Positions 12,099-23,138 of a stretch of DNA of 64,000 nt are shown here, piece by piece (position 1 is the first letter of the stretch; each line of letters starts with the position of its first letter). The notes beneath the pieces were generated by a model that made no database searches, was not told where the DNA came from, and was given only the letters and a program-made list of their open reading frames with translations. The position numbers and the translations under genes were made by a program. Source of the DNA: Eleusine coracana subsp. coracana (lineage: Eukaryota > Streptophyta > Magnoliopsida > Poales > Poaceae); NCBI GenBank assembly GCA_032690845.1, contig CM064417.1:32804432-32868431 (forward strand), written 5' to 3'.

Positions 12099-12713
12099 AT
12101 GCTTACACCTCCACATGATACTGTAGCATACCCTTTGCCCAGTAATTCGGCTTCATATGTTGCTGAAAATCATAGCCAAATAGATGATAATTTAGAATAT
12201 GCATCTTTAATGAAGGAGTTGGAGCATGAGAAACAAAAGGCTCAAAAGAAATTATTCTTCTTATGTTATCAAAAGACCGAACAAGGTTTTGTTCAGGTTA
12301 AGGAGTGGCTGTCTTGTATGGACATCTATAAGGAGATAAAAGCATCACGTACAATATCCACTTATTTATCAGATTTTATTACAATTATGCTTGTCTCTAA
12401 GGACCAAGAAAACAATTCTAAAGGAAAAACTTCTATAGGTCAAAAGCCGTTTGTTCCAGAATTATCGGTTACCAATGACATAGAAGAAGCAAACTTGTCT
12501 ATACAGAAACATTTTGAGTGTAAAAAGACAGCTATGTTTGATTTTCTTAAAGAGGTTGTGTTTTTATCTAGTGAATATGTTATTCATGACAAACAACAAC
12601 CTATAGCAAAACAAAGTTTGGTTAATGAAAAGTTTCAGCGGGACCAAGAGCAAACAGAGAAAGGCAAGGAAGAAGGTGATGGAGCATCTACACTTGATTT
12701 CCAGCTCTCCTAG
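12099..12713 (+). pseudogene. Gag-like reading frame, N-terminal part
   Basis: This 204-residue open frame is rich in Lys, Glu and Ser, with a heptad-like segment (SLMKELEHEKQKAQKKL) that could form a coiled coil. No enzymatic motif was found. It precedes, and probably once joined, the frame at 12795-13265 and the zinc-knuckle part near 16420. The likely role is the structural protein of the retrotransposon particle, inferred from position. The ATG at 12099 is simply the first in the frame; upstream sequence (11950-12098) reads on in shifted frames. Confidence 0.45.
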
Positions 12714-12794
12714 AAAAAACGGTCAGACTGGTTTCCCAAACCGGTCAGACCGGTTTGGGCAGAAAAACATGGTACAAGCACCAGTCAAGAGGTA

Positions 12795-13265
12795 ATGCAC
12801 GATGTCATCCATATCAAGCTTCCGCGCCTTTCCAACATATATGATAAGGTATGCTTTGCAAGTAATTTAATTAATTCTCAATCGGATTCTATGCTTTCAA
12901 TTGATACACTTATTAGTGATATTGTTTTAAATAAGTCTAAGAAATCGATTAAGGATGGTAATTTATTTGCTAGCAATTATGTACCTTCAACTAGTGTTAG
13001 CCAGTGTATTGTAAAAAATAGAAAGGCTGGCAGTAGTAATATTTTGGCATTTAAACTTTCTTCATCATCATTGCCAAAATTTTTATCTTCTTGGATTGCT
13101 CGTGGCCATTCTGGAATTGTCAAATCCCAAAATTTTCCATTTTGGAATGTGAACCATTTTCCAACACTAATTTTAATTTTTAAGAGTTTAAAGGATGATT
13201 TAGTAATCTTTTATGAATTAATAAATGATTTGATTTGGTTTTATGAAAATTTTGTATACCAATGA
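12795..13265 (+). pseudogene. Gag-like reading frame, middle part
   Basis: This 156-residue open frame follows an in-frame break marked by two palindromic words AAACCGGTCAGACCGGTTT (around 12735-12755). Its composition (Ser, Asn, Lys, Ile) matches the preceding gag-like frame. It has no recognised domain. It ends just before the LTR-like insertion at 13344, so its C-terminal end may be formed by that junction. Confidence 0.35.
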
Positions 13266-13343
13266 AACAAAGGATTTCATTTTCTACCAAAACCACTTTT
13301 ATATAAATAAAATCATTGTATCTTATTTAATATTTAGTATTTT

Positions 13344-16120
13344 TGTCGGTTTTGGATTTGATCCTAATTTGATAAGTTGAAATCCTTTTTCCTTTAAATT
13401 TTAAAAATATCCATTTTGTTTTAAATTATGGGGCTCAGTCATCTATCTCTTCTTCGCTCATGTATATGCATGGTTGACACCATCAATCAACTCATCTCCA
13501 TAGCATCATGTCTCCATTCATCGTATTTTCCTTTCGACAATATTTTGACATATCTCTACCTAATACCATCCACATTCTCTCCACCTACCACAAACATGAA
13601 CCTAGACACATTGACCATCCAAGTTCATTCCACCAATCGCGTGCTATCAAAAGGAAAGAAAATGAGCAATTAAACATGCAATTAATGGCATTAATCACCT
13701 TGTTTCCTCCTTACTTTTGTTTACCCCACCTTCCATAAACATTTATATGGAAAGAAACCACACCTTCCATAAGCATTCATAAGGAAAGAACAGGAGAATA
13801 ATTTCCATTCCATATTTCCTATGCCTTCCATACTTGCCTCTAATAAATGCATTTATTTCTCTTAATTTCCTTTCCATATTCTTACTCCACATTCCTTCAC
13901 CTATCCTTTAAATATCAGGCCTCTCCCACGAAATCCCCACCCCCTCAAACCCTCACCACGCCGCCAGGCTACCGCCGCTCCACCCTGCTCTTGCGTCCAG
14001 CAATGCTGCCGCAGATTGATGTTGACATTCCCGTTGATACAACCATTCAAACGCCGCCACATTTTACATGGTGGTGCGCCCTGATGTCATCTCCAACATA
14101 CCCAAAATTCAGAGCCATTGGACATCGGATGCCTCCAGGATCTGCATCGCAATGGCCGTTGCTCCCTGATCTGGGTGAATCCAGCATGCGCGACGGTAAG
14201 TCCATCCTATTTTCTCCCAATCCAAAGGTGTTCTTGACATAAACTACAATCCCACTCGTGTTCCATGATCCTGTGAGCATGTCCACCAGATGGTTCCCCT
14301 TGAACGGCCGTGGTGTCATCAGGAACACCGTTGGCGTCGGAACTGCTGCTACAAGACCTCACCATGATGCAGCCAATCGATCTCTAGTATAGGTGACTTC
14401 TGATCGAATTCAACTTGCGTGTCATATGTCCCACATCACTAGAAAGATTACTGTTTAAATTATTCCTTGATAACCAAAGTCAATCATTGGAAACGCGCAC
14501 ATATGTTTTGCACTGTCGGTGCGCAGCCACAATCCTTAGAGCTTTAACCTTGCATATCTTTTGATCCACAACCCCGATTTAGATGATTCTTCCGCCTATA
14601 TTTTTGTATCCAAATAAACTAGATAATTGTAACCTTTGTTCAAACATACCCAATTGTCCCATACCTTGCATTGTGTATTTATTGTGTGTATGCTTTGTAT
14701 GTCTTGTGCGAATAGGATTTTTACACATGGGAATCATACGAGGATGAAGATAAAGATTTGTTATCACTGAGCAGCAACATCTAATTTCAGGCAAGTGTCC
14801 TTGATGCATTTTGATCCAATTATTAATGTTTATTGTAGAATTGCATGCTTGTGTCAAATAAATGGGTACCTATTGTTCGGGTTTACTAGTATTGCTTTAT
14901 CTTTTCCTTGTCGCCTTGAACTAGAGGTTTAATTAGCCATGGGTAGACATGCTTAGCTGCTTATTGGGTTATTGGGTTCAATTAATTTTGACTAATGAAG
15001 AATGTCATATTAGGGATAATTGAGTAATTCTTTTAGCAACATGGACTTAGGGATCTCAACAAGCTGGATAGAATGGATGTGGTGCCGTTGGCACATGTTG
15101 GGTGGTGGTATGCTTGTTGTAGATCCTAGGAACTAGTTCTTGGAGTGGTAACCCAGGACAACAGTGCCATCACAAGGCTGCTATGGAACAGCTTGGCCGA
15201 TTAATTAGGAGTTCTCCCAGTGTCGGTGCAACATTTGGTGGAGCGGGGAATGGAAGTCAAGAGGACTATCCTTGTATCCGAATGGTTCAAGAGGGGGCTC
15301 CTGGGGTGATGAGCTGCTTGTTGATGGGCTATCACTTATGGATGGGAGTGGAACCTTAGTGGCTAGCATGTACTAGGAGACCCTTTGTAAAAGCCTCGTA
15401 GTGATCTCCTGGCCGCACACATAAGGAAGTGTGCTAGTGCTTGGACAGCATGGCAACATGGAGACTCTAGTCCACCTGGCAACAGAGGATGAAATCACGA
15501 CTTGTGGGTAAAGTGGCGCAACCTCTGCAGAGTGTAAAACTATCATGATAGCCGTGCTCATGGTCACGAGCGACCTGGATCCCTCATGAGATTAGTTGGT
15601 GGTTTATGGATGGTTATTGTTAGGAATGGTTAGTTGGTGGATAGGATTTGACTTGGCCTGGATAGCACCCTATGGATCGATGGTTGGGATGACCTCACCT
15701 AGTAATTAGGATGCTTAGTGAATTAAAAGCTCAAGCAATAAACCCCATTAAGCCTTCCTTGTCTATAGCCCCATGTCATCTTTTCCCCTACATGCTAAGT
15801 ACGACATGTACTCACCCTTGCTATATCCCACATTGCTGCTCAGCTACAGGAGAAGGATGGTACACTATGAAGACGATGAAGGGGACTAGGCATGCGGTCT
15901 TCCGGTCGACTTCCTGTGGGAGCTGTAGGATGCCAACGCTTAGTTATTCCGTTGCAATGTAATCTTTTACTTTTGACCTATGAGTCACCTTTGTAATAAT
16001 GTTATCAATTTAATAAAGATATTGTTCTTTTATCACAATAATTGTCATGTGTGCATGCAAACTTGATCCTAGGCACGCATACAGATGCATTCGATTTCGG
16101 TTGTTGGAACCGGGTGTGAC
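13344..16120 (+). repeat. Solo-LTR-like block inserted in the gag-only element
   Basis: The block opens TGTCGGTTTTGG at 13344 and closes CCGGGTGTGACA at 16120. These resemble the TGTCACACCCGG/CCGGGTGTGACA termini of some grass LTRs. Inside are a TTTAAATAT promoter-like word near 13908, a GC-rich transcribed-leader-like part, and a GT donor-like site (CGACGGTAAGT near 14190). T-rich, AATAAA-like 3' text lies at 16009-16030. No coding domain and no matching second copy were seen. A target duplication was not evident (ATTTT against GGAAT), so the left edge is uncertain. Confidence 0.45.
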
Positions 16121-16379
16121 AGGAATGAAAAATAGAAAACTAAAACTGAGTAATACCACAAAGACCGATACTGATATAGTTGCCAATTCTAAAGTATCGG
16201 ACTATAGAGACATAAAAAAAAAGGTATAGCCGAATGGGTAGATGAAAACTCTGAACCGTTTGTTTGCTTTGCTTTAAAGCCGTTTATATCAAAGAATCGG
16301 CTCAACAGAATAAAATATACCTTTGATTTGACTTTGTGTGATGATTTATTTTTATAGTTTGTTAGAGAACAATTTTATT

Positions 16380-16919
16380 AAGCATTTAGATCACAAAGTC
16401 ATACCATCATCTCAAGGGGTAGGAGAGCAAGAATATTGCAAGTGGCATAATTCTTTTGATCATAGTACTAAGAAATGCAATATGTTTCACCAAATTGTCT
16501 AATCGGCTATTCATAAAGGACAATTGAGTTTTGCAAATGTGCAACAAAATGACCAGGTTGCTTCAATTGGTCATGATGATAAGGTATTGTCAAATCGGTC
16601 ATCACAAGCCGATTCATGTAAAATTAAAGAGTTGGTAGTCAATGATTCAAATTGTATACTCTCTGGACAAACATCAAGCACTAGGGGGCAGCAAGAGGCT
16701 CCACACATATTACATGACCAATTGAATTTTTGTGGGGCAAAAGATCAATCTGTGGTTCCAAAACCGGTCAGACCAGTTTGCCAACCAGAAAGATCGGTTT
16801 ACCAAAACCGGTCAAGTCGGTTTCCAAAACCGGTCAGACCTGTTTTGGTAGAAAAGGTGAAAACTCCTCCATCTTCAGAAATTCATACACAAAGAAGAGA
16901 AGGAGGTAAAGGCTAGTTC
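16380..16919 (+). pseudogene. Gag C-terminal segment with zinc-knuckle-like motif
   Basis: Near 16430 the translation reads EYCKWHNSFDHSTKKCNMF, like the YCKWH-x-H-x-C knuckle found in grass gag proteins, followed after one stop by SAIHKGQLSF. The open part 16524-16916 then encodes a repeated PKPVRPV phrase, produced by the element's palindromic word AACCGGTCAGACCGGTT. Gag proteins bind the RNA genome in the particle. Stops and a frame break before 16962 show decay. Confidence 0.55.
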
Positions 16920-16961
16920 AGGTGTAAAGGTAAAAGGCGAAAGGTTACTTTTAATGAGCTT

Positions 16962-17936
16962 ATGGCCAAATATGTGAAGATGAGAGATGCAAAGAATGCT
17001 TATTGGCCAAGCAACATTAAGCAATCAAGGTCTCCTCCAAAATTCAAATCTGAAGAGTGGAACCAGCAGATGAATGATTTTTTTGCTGCAAGGTCATATC
17101 CTCCTTACATGTCGGTTGCACCAATGTCATATGGATTGCCTCATACAGATTTTTATCCTTATTCATCATGGGGCTGTTATGGTTCATGGTCTCAACCTCC
17201 ATCATATTCTGCTCCTCATCAATTTGCCAATGCAGAACTAAGAAAGTCATCTTTTGAAAGAAAACCACATTGCAAAGACTGTTTTGATCAAACAAATCGG
17301 TCAAGAGTTCAAGAGAAGAAAATGGTGGTTAAACAAGTATATTGTATCAAAAGGGATGGCCGTAAAGATAAAAGTTCAGATCTGTCCTCAACTTTTGAAA
17401 AGCCGAATATGAAAATAAGAACATCGACTAATATTGGCAAAGAGATGAAACAACAAGTTGGTGATACACAAAATGCCAAATCTGAACCAAAGAAATTTGA
17501 GGTGTCTAAGACCAAAGAAGAACTGCCAACATCAAAACCAGGAGCACAACCGAAGCATCCACTTGGATTATCTAGTTGGCAAGTGAGGAAATTGGAAAGG
17601 CTAAGTGCAGAAAAGTTGAGGGAGAATAATATGGCGTGGGTTCCTAAAGGAAGTGTGCAGGTTCATAACAAGGATCATATTCAAGTGCATGGTGCAAAAG
17701 AGACAAAGAAAAAGAGAATAGCAAGAAACAATCTACCAAGTCAAAGGTTTGCACCAAATCATCAAAATTATTGGTCTTTGCATAATATATATTCTTCACC
17801 AACACCAACAATGCCTATATCATGGAATACGCCTTCAGGTATGCTCGGTTACCCCTCTTGGCCTTATTTTGATCCTTGGATGTCTTATGGGTCTTTTTAT
17901 CATGGAGGGTTGTTTCCGAACCATTGCATGCTTTAA
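16962..17936 (+). CDS. Retrotransposon-encoded Lys-rich protein of unknown function
   Basis: This 324-residue open frame is the longest in the element. It begins FNELMAKYVKMRDAKNAYWP just upstream of the first ATG. It has a Pro/Tyr-rich middle (SYPPYMSVAPMSYG) and a basic segment, then LGLSSWQVRKLERLSAEKL followed by MAWVPKGS, and an aromatic C-terminus. Similar WQ-RKL-RLSA and AWVPKGS wording is familiar from unclassified grass retrotransposon proteins (family memory, not a search). No protease or polymerase motif was seen. It probably extends gag. It may still be translatable, but the upstream gag frame is broken. Confidence 0.5.
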   Translation: MAKYVKMRDAKNAYWPSNIKQSRSPPKFKSEEWNQQMNDFFAARSYPPYMSVAPMSYGLPHTDFYPYSSWGCYGSWSQPPSYSAPHQFANAELRKSSFERKPHCKDCFDQTNRSRVQEKKMVVKQVYCIKRDGRKDKSSDLSSTFEKPNMKIRTSTNIGKEMKQQVGDTQNAKSEPKKFEVSKTKEELPTSKPGAQPKHPLGLSSWQVRKLERLSAEKLRENNMAWVPKGSVQVHNKDHIQVHGAKETKKKRIARNNLPSQRFAPNHQNYWSLHNIYSSPTPTMPISWNTPSGMLGYPSWPYFDPWMSYGSFYHGGLFPNHCML

Positions 17937-17939
17937 CTA

Positions 17940-18863
17940 TTGCTATAAAACCAAAGTAACTATGATCATTATATTTCTGTGATCTTCTGAATTTTACATC
18001 GGTTATATTTTATATTAAGGTTGAATAGCTGAGTATTTTGACATTTGCCTAGAACATATATCATTTGTTGCATACTTAGGCATGTCCATAGCAAAATTGG
18101 TGATTTGACACAAGTAGCATCTGGTTATAAGTTAGAGACATTAATTTTACCATTATCTGAAACCATTGCTTGATAAGTGTCAAAATTATGAAGACCAAAG
18201 CAAGTAGGTTTCAAACATCGGTTAGGCTAGTTTAGCTAATTGTTTTAGACTAATTTTTTAAATTTGTCGTATGGTCAATTTGAGTGCACCAATGTGTAAA
18301 TCTTGTTGAGACAATCAAGATGGATATGTAGATCGTCTAATTTGGACACTGAATGTGAAAGTTATGACATTTGGAAAACTGTAGATTCTGAAAACAGGTC
18401 TAACCAGTTTCTAAAAGAGGTCAGACCGGTTTTTGATCTGAATGTGGCAATTCAGTTTTTAAATTCTTCAAATGTTTACTATGCCAAATGCATTGTCACA
18501 TAGTCTTCAATGGTGATCTACAACATAATAGCAAAGGAGCAGGTAAAGAAGTTCGGCATTTGATGGTTTTGCATCCTTTAATAGATGGTATGTTTTATTG
18601 CCGAACAATGAATTCTTTGCTCTGAGGAATTTGAGTTTGATTCACTATGATGCTAGCATGGAAGTGGGTCATAAAGCTTTATGTGTGGCCGATGAATAAT
18701 ACTATTCATTGTTCGGAATATTTGAATGCTCGGGGGGCAAGAACCTTGTGTCAAGTATTGAATGTGTCTAACCGTCGGAAAAGTGAAAATAGTTGTCGGA
18801 CAATTTTGATTCAAGAAGAATATTTTCTGGTATGCAAGCATTACCAGAAAACAAAGGGGCATA
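17940..18863 (+). other. 3' untranslated region of the gag-only element
   Basis: Between the last frame and the right LTR there is AT-rich text with two copies of the GGTCAGACCGGTTT-type word (18395-18435) and no coding motif. The fragment at 18610-18862 is retrotransposon-like in style but has no identifiable domain. No clear polypurine tract was seen before 18864. Confidence 0.4.
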
Positions 18864-19786
18864 TGTTGACAACAAAAAATAGGTCAATGCTGAGATATGT
18901 GGGACAATAGCTAAAATATCCAGTTTTGCACTAATAATAATGTTTTTGCAAGTTTGGCATCTATATGTGTTGAGCAGGACCTATAGATCGTTTCTAGATC
19001 CTTTGGCGTCATTTTTGTTGAAGACACAAAGAGGCCTTGAAAACCTAATAAAAATGATGTCAAATGATAGATTTGAGTTCACCATTACGAAGCCTTCATT
19101 GAGATGATCGAAATGGATATATTGATTGCCTTATTCGGAGTTCGGATGTAAGAGTTATAGCAAATTGAAAATCAGCTGCGAGGCAAAACCGGCCAGACCG
19201 TATTAACATATAGGTCAGATCGGTTTTAACTGTCTTAGACCCCGGGCAATCCGGTCTGACCGGTTCTCGATAGAGAAGTCCGAATTGAGTATGTGACTTG
19301 AATTTAGGTTGGTTTATGGCAATCTATCAAATTTACATTATCTTTTCTTATTTACCCTACTTTTCCAACCTCTCCATGTTGTTCGTCTTCTGATCTCCAT
19401 GACCAGAGATGGTGTCCTAGACTCCTAGGGCACACTGACAATGTTCACGCCCTGACGGGATCCCTCACGGGCGAGAGCTTCAACGGTCTTTGCTAGTTTT
19501 CTTGTTAACTAGTCATTCTTCATCACGTAAGGCATTGCTTATCTCTTTGCTGGTTTGCTCGTAAACCTAGTTGTCCTTCACCACGTAACGATGATAGTTA
19601 CCCCTTGTCTTGGATCACCATTGAGAATTTCTTGTCTATTCTCTGTTTTCACGGTGACCCGTTAAAACCGGTCTGACTGGTTAGTCAAACCAGTATGGCT
19701 GGTTTGCACTGCCAGCACAGCGAGTTGCTGATGCAAATCCGCACAAGGGTGTGCTCATGTTTAACGGCACTTTTTAAGTGTCGACA
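18864..19786 (+). repeat. 3' LTR of the gag-only element
   Basis: This 923-base direct copy of 10986 onward ends TGTCGACA. Relative to the 5' copy it lacks a block of about 100 bases after 19318 that includes the TATA word. It retains the U5 end that the 5' copy lost. Each LTR is therefore defective in a different part. Confidence 0.85.
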
Positions 19787-19791
19787 AGAAG

Positions 19792-20102
19792 CATGCCTAT
19801 GGCTTTGGTGCAGCACACCACCCTTGCGGCTGGGTCTTCACACTGAGACACAACCCCCGTGATGGCCCGGGTTTGCCGGCGCAAGAGTGGACAACAGTGC
19901 AAGCAAATAAGCAGGAACAAATGACAAAACTAATATAGACTACCTCTGACATGAACAAAAGAATAAGGGCTCAGACTAAAAGCCAACAGCTTGACCACAG
20001 CTCGCAGCATCTTCTAGAGAAAAGCTCGCATGGCAGCGGCCATGGCGGACGACAAGGTGGCTACATCACCCAAGAAGCAGCTAAGCGACAGAGGATCCTA
20101 TC

Positions 20103-20142
<40 letters not shown>

Positions 20143-20977
20143 AAGGGCTCACACGAACTCACTGGTCAGGTGTCTAATAAAGTGGAGGTCGATGTTGAAG
20201 AAGAAACGCTAGGTTAGAACTTGGCCTTTGCACACAATTCCACTGAGAGTGGCATGAGCGACGTGTCGTGAAAACTGCACAAGGGATCTATCCAATTTTT
20301 AAATAGCAGAGGCAAGATGATGGGGAAATGGGAACACAACTTGGTTTGACGGAATGCTCACCAGGGAGAAGATTAACGGTGAAAATCCTGATCGGTAAAA
20401 AACTTCAAGCTTCAATAACTCGCCCTCCTTTGCCTGGTTCACGACGGGATCAGTAAGGCATGAATGGGCATCAACAGGAGAACATGGATGGCAAGGTTTC
20501 ACATCTGAAGGTGATGACTTGTGTTGCCATATGCCAGTACGTATGGTGGTGGGCGCCCTTTGGCATGGTGGTGCAAAAGGGGAGAAACCGGGAGAGGGTA
20601 GCAGGTTGCGGATTTTATAGGCGATCCCTAGGGTTTGGCGGTGTGTGGCTTGGTCGAGAGGCGGCCACATAAAATCTATGCACCTAAAACACACCTCAAT
20701 AATCATAGTTGCCAACAACATATAAAATTATTTGTTTCTAATAAAGGCAATACAGTTTGAGAAAATATTTGCTTCTCCATGGTATTTATATTACAAAGAA
20801 CATCAAAATCAATGTAATCCAAAGCATTTAGAGAAGACAAAAATTTTTACTCATCTTTTTCACATGTAACTAAAATCAAATGTTTCATTTCAGCAATAGT
20901 AAATAAAATGTAAAAGTATCATGTTCATTCGTTTGTTGTGGCAAGGGTACAAGTGAAGTATCAGCACACAACTCATC
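19792..20977. other. Stretch without recognised gene; contains a GA microsatellite
   Basis: A GA-dinucleotide run covers about 20105-20139. The text after 19858 (GTGATGGCCCGGG) opens like the text at 9452, hinting that the gag-only element inserted into an older repeat, but similarity does not extend. The minus frame 20721-20299 has no recognised motif. Confidence 0.4.
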
Positions 20978-21448
20978 TGATGAGTACATCACACTCATGG
21001 ATACACACAACACTCCTCCAACTAAGATGAAAGTTCATGTGCATCACCTGAAATTACAGGTGAGATCGTTTCTAATGTTTTTATTATGTGGTTTTAAGAA
21101 TAGATTGCTACCTAATGAATTAATTGTTGTTAGAAACCATGGAGATGATGATGAGATAGCTGGGGAGGTGATTGGAGATGTGATGGGCCAGCAAATCAAG
21201 AACACAAGCATCTCATGCTTGTGTTCTTGATTTGCTGGCCCATCACATCTCCAATCACCTCCCCAGCTATCTCATCATCATCTCCATGGTTTCTAACAAC
21301 AATTAATTCATTAGGTAGCAATCTATTCTTAAAACCACATAATAAAAACATTAGAAACGATCTCACCTGTAATTTCAGGTGATGCACATGAACTTTCATC
21401 TTAGTTGGAGGAGTGTTGTGTGTATCCATGAGTGTGATGTACTCATCA
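20978..21448. repeat. Perfect inverted repeat, 234-bp arms, 3-base loop
   Basis: Bases 20978-21211 are the exact reverse complement of 21215-21448 as far as I can read, with only CTC between them. Each arm encodes the same peptide starting MDTHNTPPTKMKV, one on each strand. It is the LTR-encoded tail of the gypsy integrase frame found complete at 50169-49854. The left arm ends exactly at TGATGAG, the LTR terminus of this family. To the right of 21448 the sequence continues into the internal part of a minus-strand copy. Confidence 0.9.
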
Positions 21449-22480
21449 TCATCTTTCTTACAAGGACTAGTAGATAAATCAACTTGTGATAAATATAAAT
21501 CAAGATAAGGTTCCAGTATAGCAAGATTGTTGGAACAATTCAACACATCAAGAGAGCACTTACCTGAAATATCAACATGTTCTTTATCTTTTATACTATC
21601 CTCTTCTTTGTGTATATGCTAAAAGATATTAGTTACAATTCGAGGCAAAGAAAAATATTCATCCTATAAAAATTCAGATTTTGACGAATGTGTTTTCGTA
21701 TCTGAAACCACCCATTCTTTTCTAAGCGGTTTATTCTTTCTTCCCTCAAGCCGTTGAAGATCCTCTTTCTGAAATTTCAGCAGCGGTCATAGGTTTAAGA
21801 GTAATTTTTATGCCATTGTATTTAAAAGAGTAGCTATTAGCAATCATGTCATGTAAAATATTATTTATAAAAATCCAAGATTTACTAAATAATAAATGAT
21901 ATGCTTACATAGGTACTATATCAAATTCTAAACTATCATTATACCAGTAAAAACTTCAATACATGCAATTTTATCTATCTTTATCTTATCATAAGAATAT
22001 ACATATTACATGTAGTATAGACATGGATGTGGTTGTGTGGTTAAGCCAAACTTCTTGACCAACTCCAAACTTGTGATGTTGCTGCTACTCTCTCCAACAA
22101 TGATCATGCGACAACATCGATCCTTCATAACAAAGTGAGTTTGGAACAAGTTTTTTAATTGATTTTGCTCTACCTTTCCATTTGAAAACTGAGCACTCGT
22201 CATTTTACAACATTCATATCAACCTCATTATATAGACATCATAGACTCATCACCATGAGTGTTGTAACCTGTTATTATTGGTAGCAAACAAGAAAACATA
22301 GATGAGTATATTTTTCTTATCACTACTATCTAATCACGGTGGATACTCTCTACCAGCAGATGGCAACACCAAACCAAGATTTCACAAGGTTCTTACTAGC
22401 AAAGCAAAGGATACGTGGAGAGTGTGATCTGATGATTGCAAGGGTTAAAACTTGTGTTGTTCAGAAGGATATGTATGTGG
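21449..22480 (-). pseudogene. Internally deleted gypsy copy (protease region and pol end)
   Basis: The segment 22203-22006 on the minus strand reads EQNQLKNLFQTHFVMK, then SSNITSLELVKKFGLTTQPHP. It parallels the protease part of the larger copy at 53440-53290 (QRHNLFQIFF, then CNNLVHSDVVKKLALTTRPHP). The text at 22380-22480 parallels the leader of that copy around 54950-55040. Between the protease and the pol end at 21546-21449 the RT and integrase are missing. It ends at the palindrome. Confidence 0.6.
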
Positions 22481-23138
22481 AACGTCGAGGGTAAATTATA
22501 TTGTAGCAAGGATTAGCAATATTTTAATTCAAAATTGCAAAACTGAATAATTGGTCAAAGCTAGTCTATGTCACCGGCAAAACTGTAAATAAATGTCAGA
22601 CATGGAAAAACTGGCGAAGACCAAAAATCTACTTTGGTTGATGTGCAAAATGTAAAATTGGCTTGGACCTTTACTCTACCACAAAACTCACCAACATGCC
22701 ATATAAAATAAGCTAGAACTGATATGCTTCTAGTACTGGACCATAACGCATCCAACTTGTTTCTTTCCTACTCGTGCAAACATGAAACTCTATCTTCAAG
22801 CAAGGAAAGCATGCGTTTGTAGGGTGGACTCAAGCAAGTTATGATGCTTTCCCCTTTTAATTTCCATGTGACTTCTCAAACTAAACATTTCTTTTCCCGC
22901 CTTGTAGTTCGAGTTCAACGACTCAAATTAGATCCAAGAACAAGCACTAGCTAGCAACACAATGACATTGTAGGTACTAAAATTTAGAGAAGCAAACTAA
23001 ACTAAAAATTGTACGGGACAATGGGAATATGGGACAACGGAAACACGACGAACAAATATTTTATGGACTATAGGATAGAAGAAAACAAACAAGGATAAAG
23101 GCAAATCTAACAGTGTAACTGAAACTCTGATTACCACT
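22481..23138. other. Stretch without recognised gene
   Basis: AT-rich text with no coding motif, terminal repeats or RNA gene that I can identify. It lies between the deleted gypsy copy and the isolated LTR. Confidence 0.4.

Larger units (their letters stand above)
10986..19786 (+). mobile_element. Gag-only LTR retrotransposon with perfect target-site duplication
   Basis: Direct LTRs start at 10986 (TGTTGACA) and 18864 (TGTTGACA), and the right one ends at 19786 (TGTCGACA). The 5 bases AGAAG occur both at 10981-10985 and at 19787-19791, a perfect target duplication. The interior encodes only gag-like protein and a downstream Lys-rich reading frame. No protease, RT, RNase H or integrase motif was found in about 7 kb. 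The element is therefore non-autonomous and would rely on enzymes from another copy. A 2.8-kb LTR-like insertion splits the gag region. Confidence 0.85.

Noticed and set aside
13847..14242. 131-residue open frame with Pro-rich start
   Set aside because: It lies in the leader-like part of the LTR-like block, has no domain, and ends at a GT donor-like position. Transcribed leader is more likely than protein.
9452..19890. Possible outer LTR pair opening GTGATGGCCC at 9452 and 19858
   Set aside because: Only about 20 bases agree and the following text does not align, so a paired LTR flanking the gag-only element is not supported.
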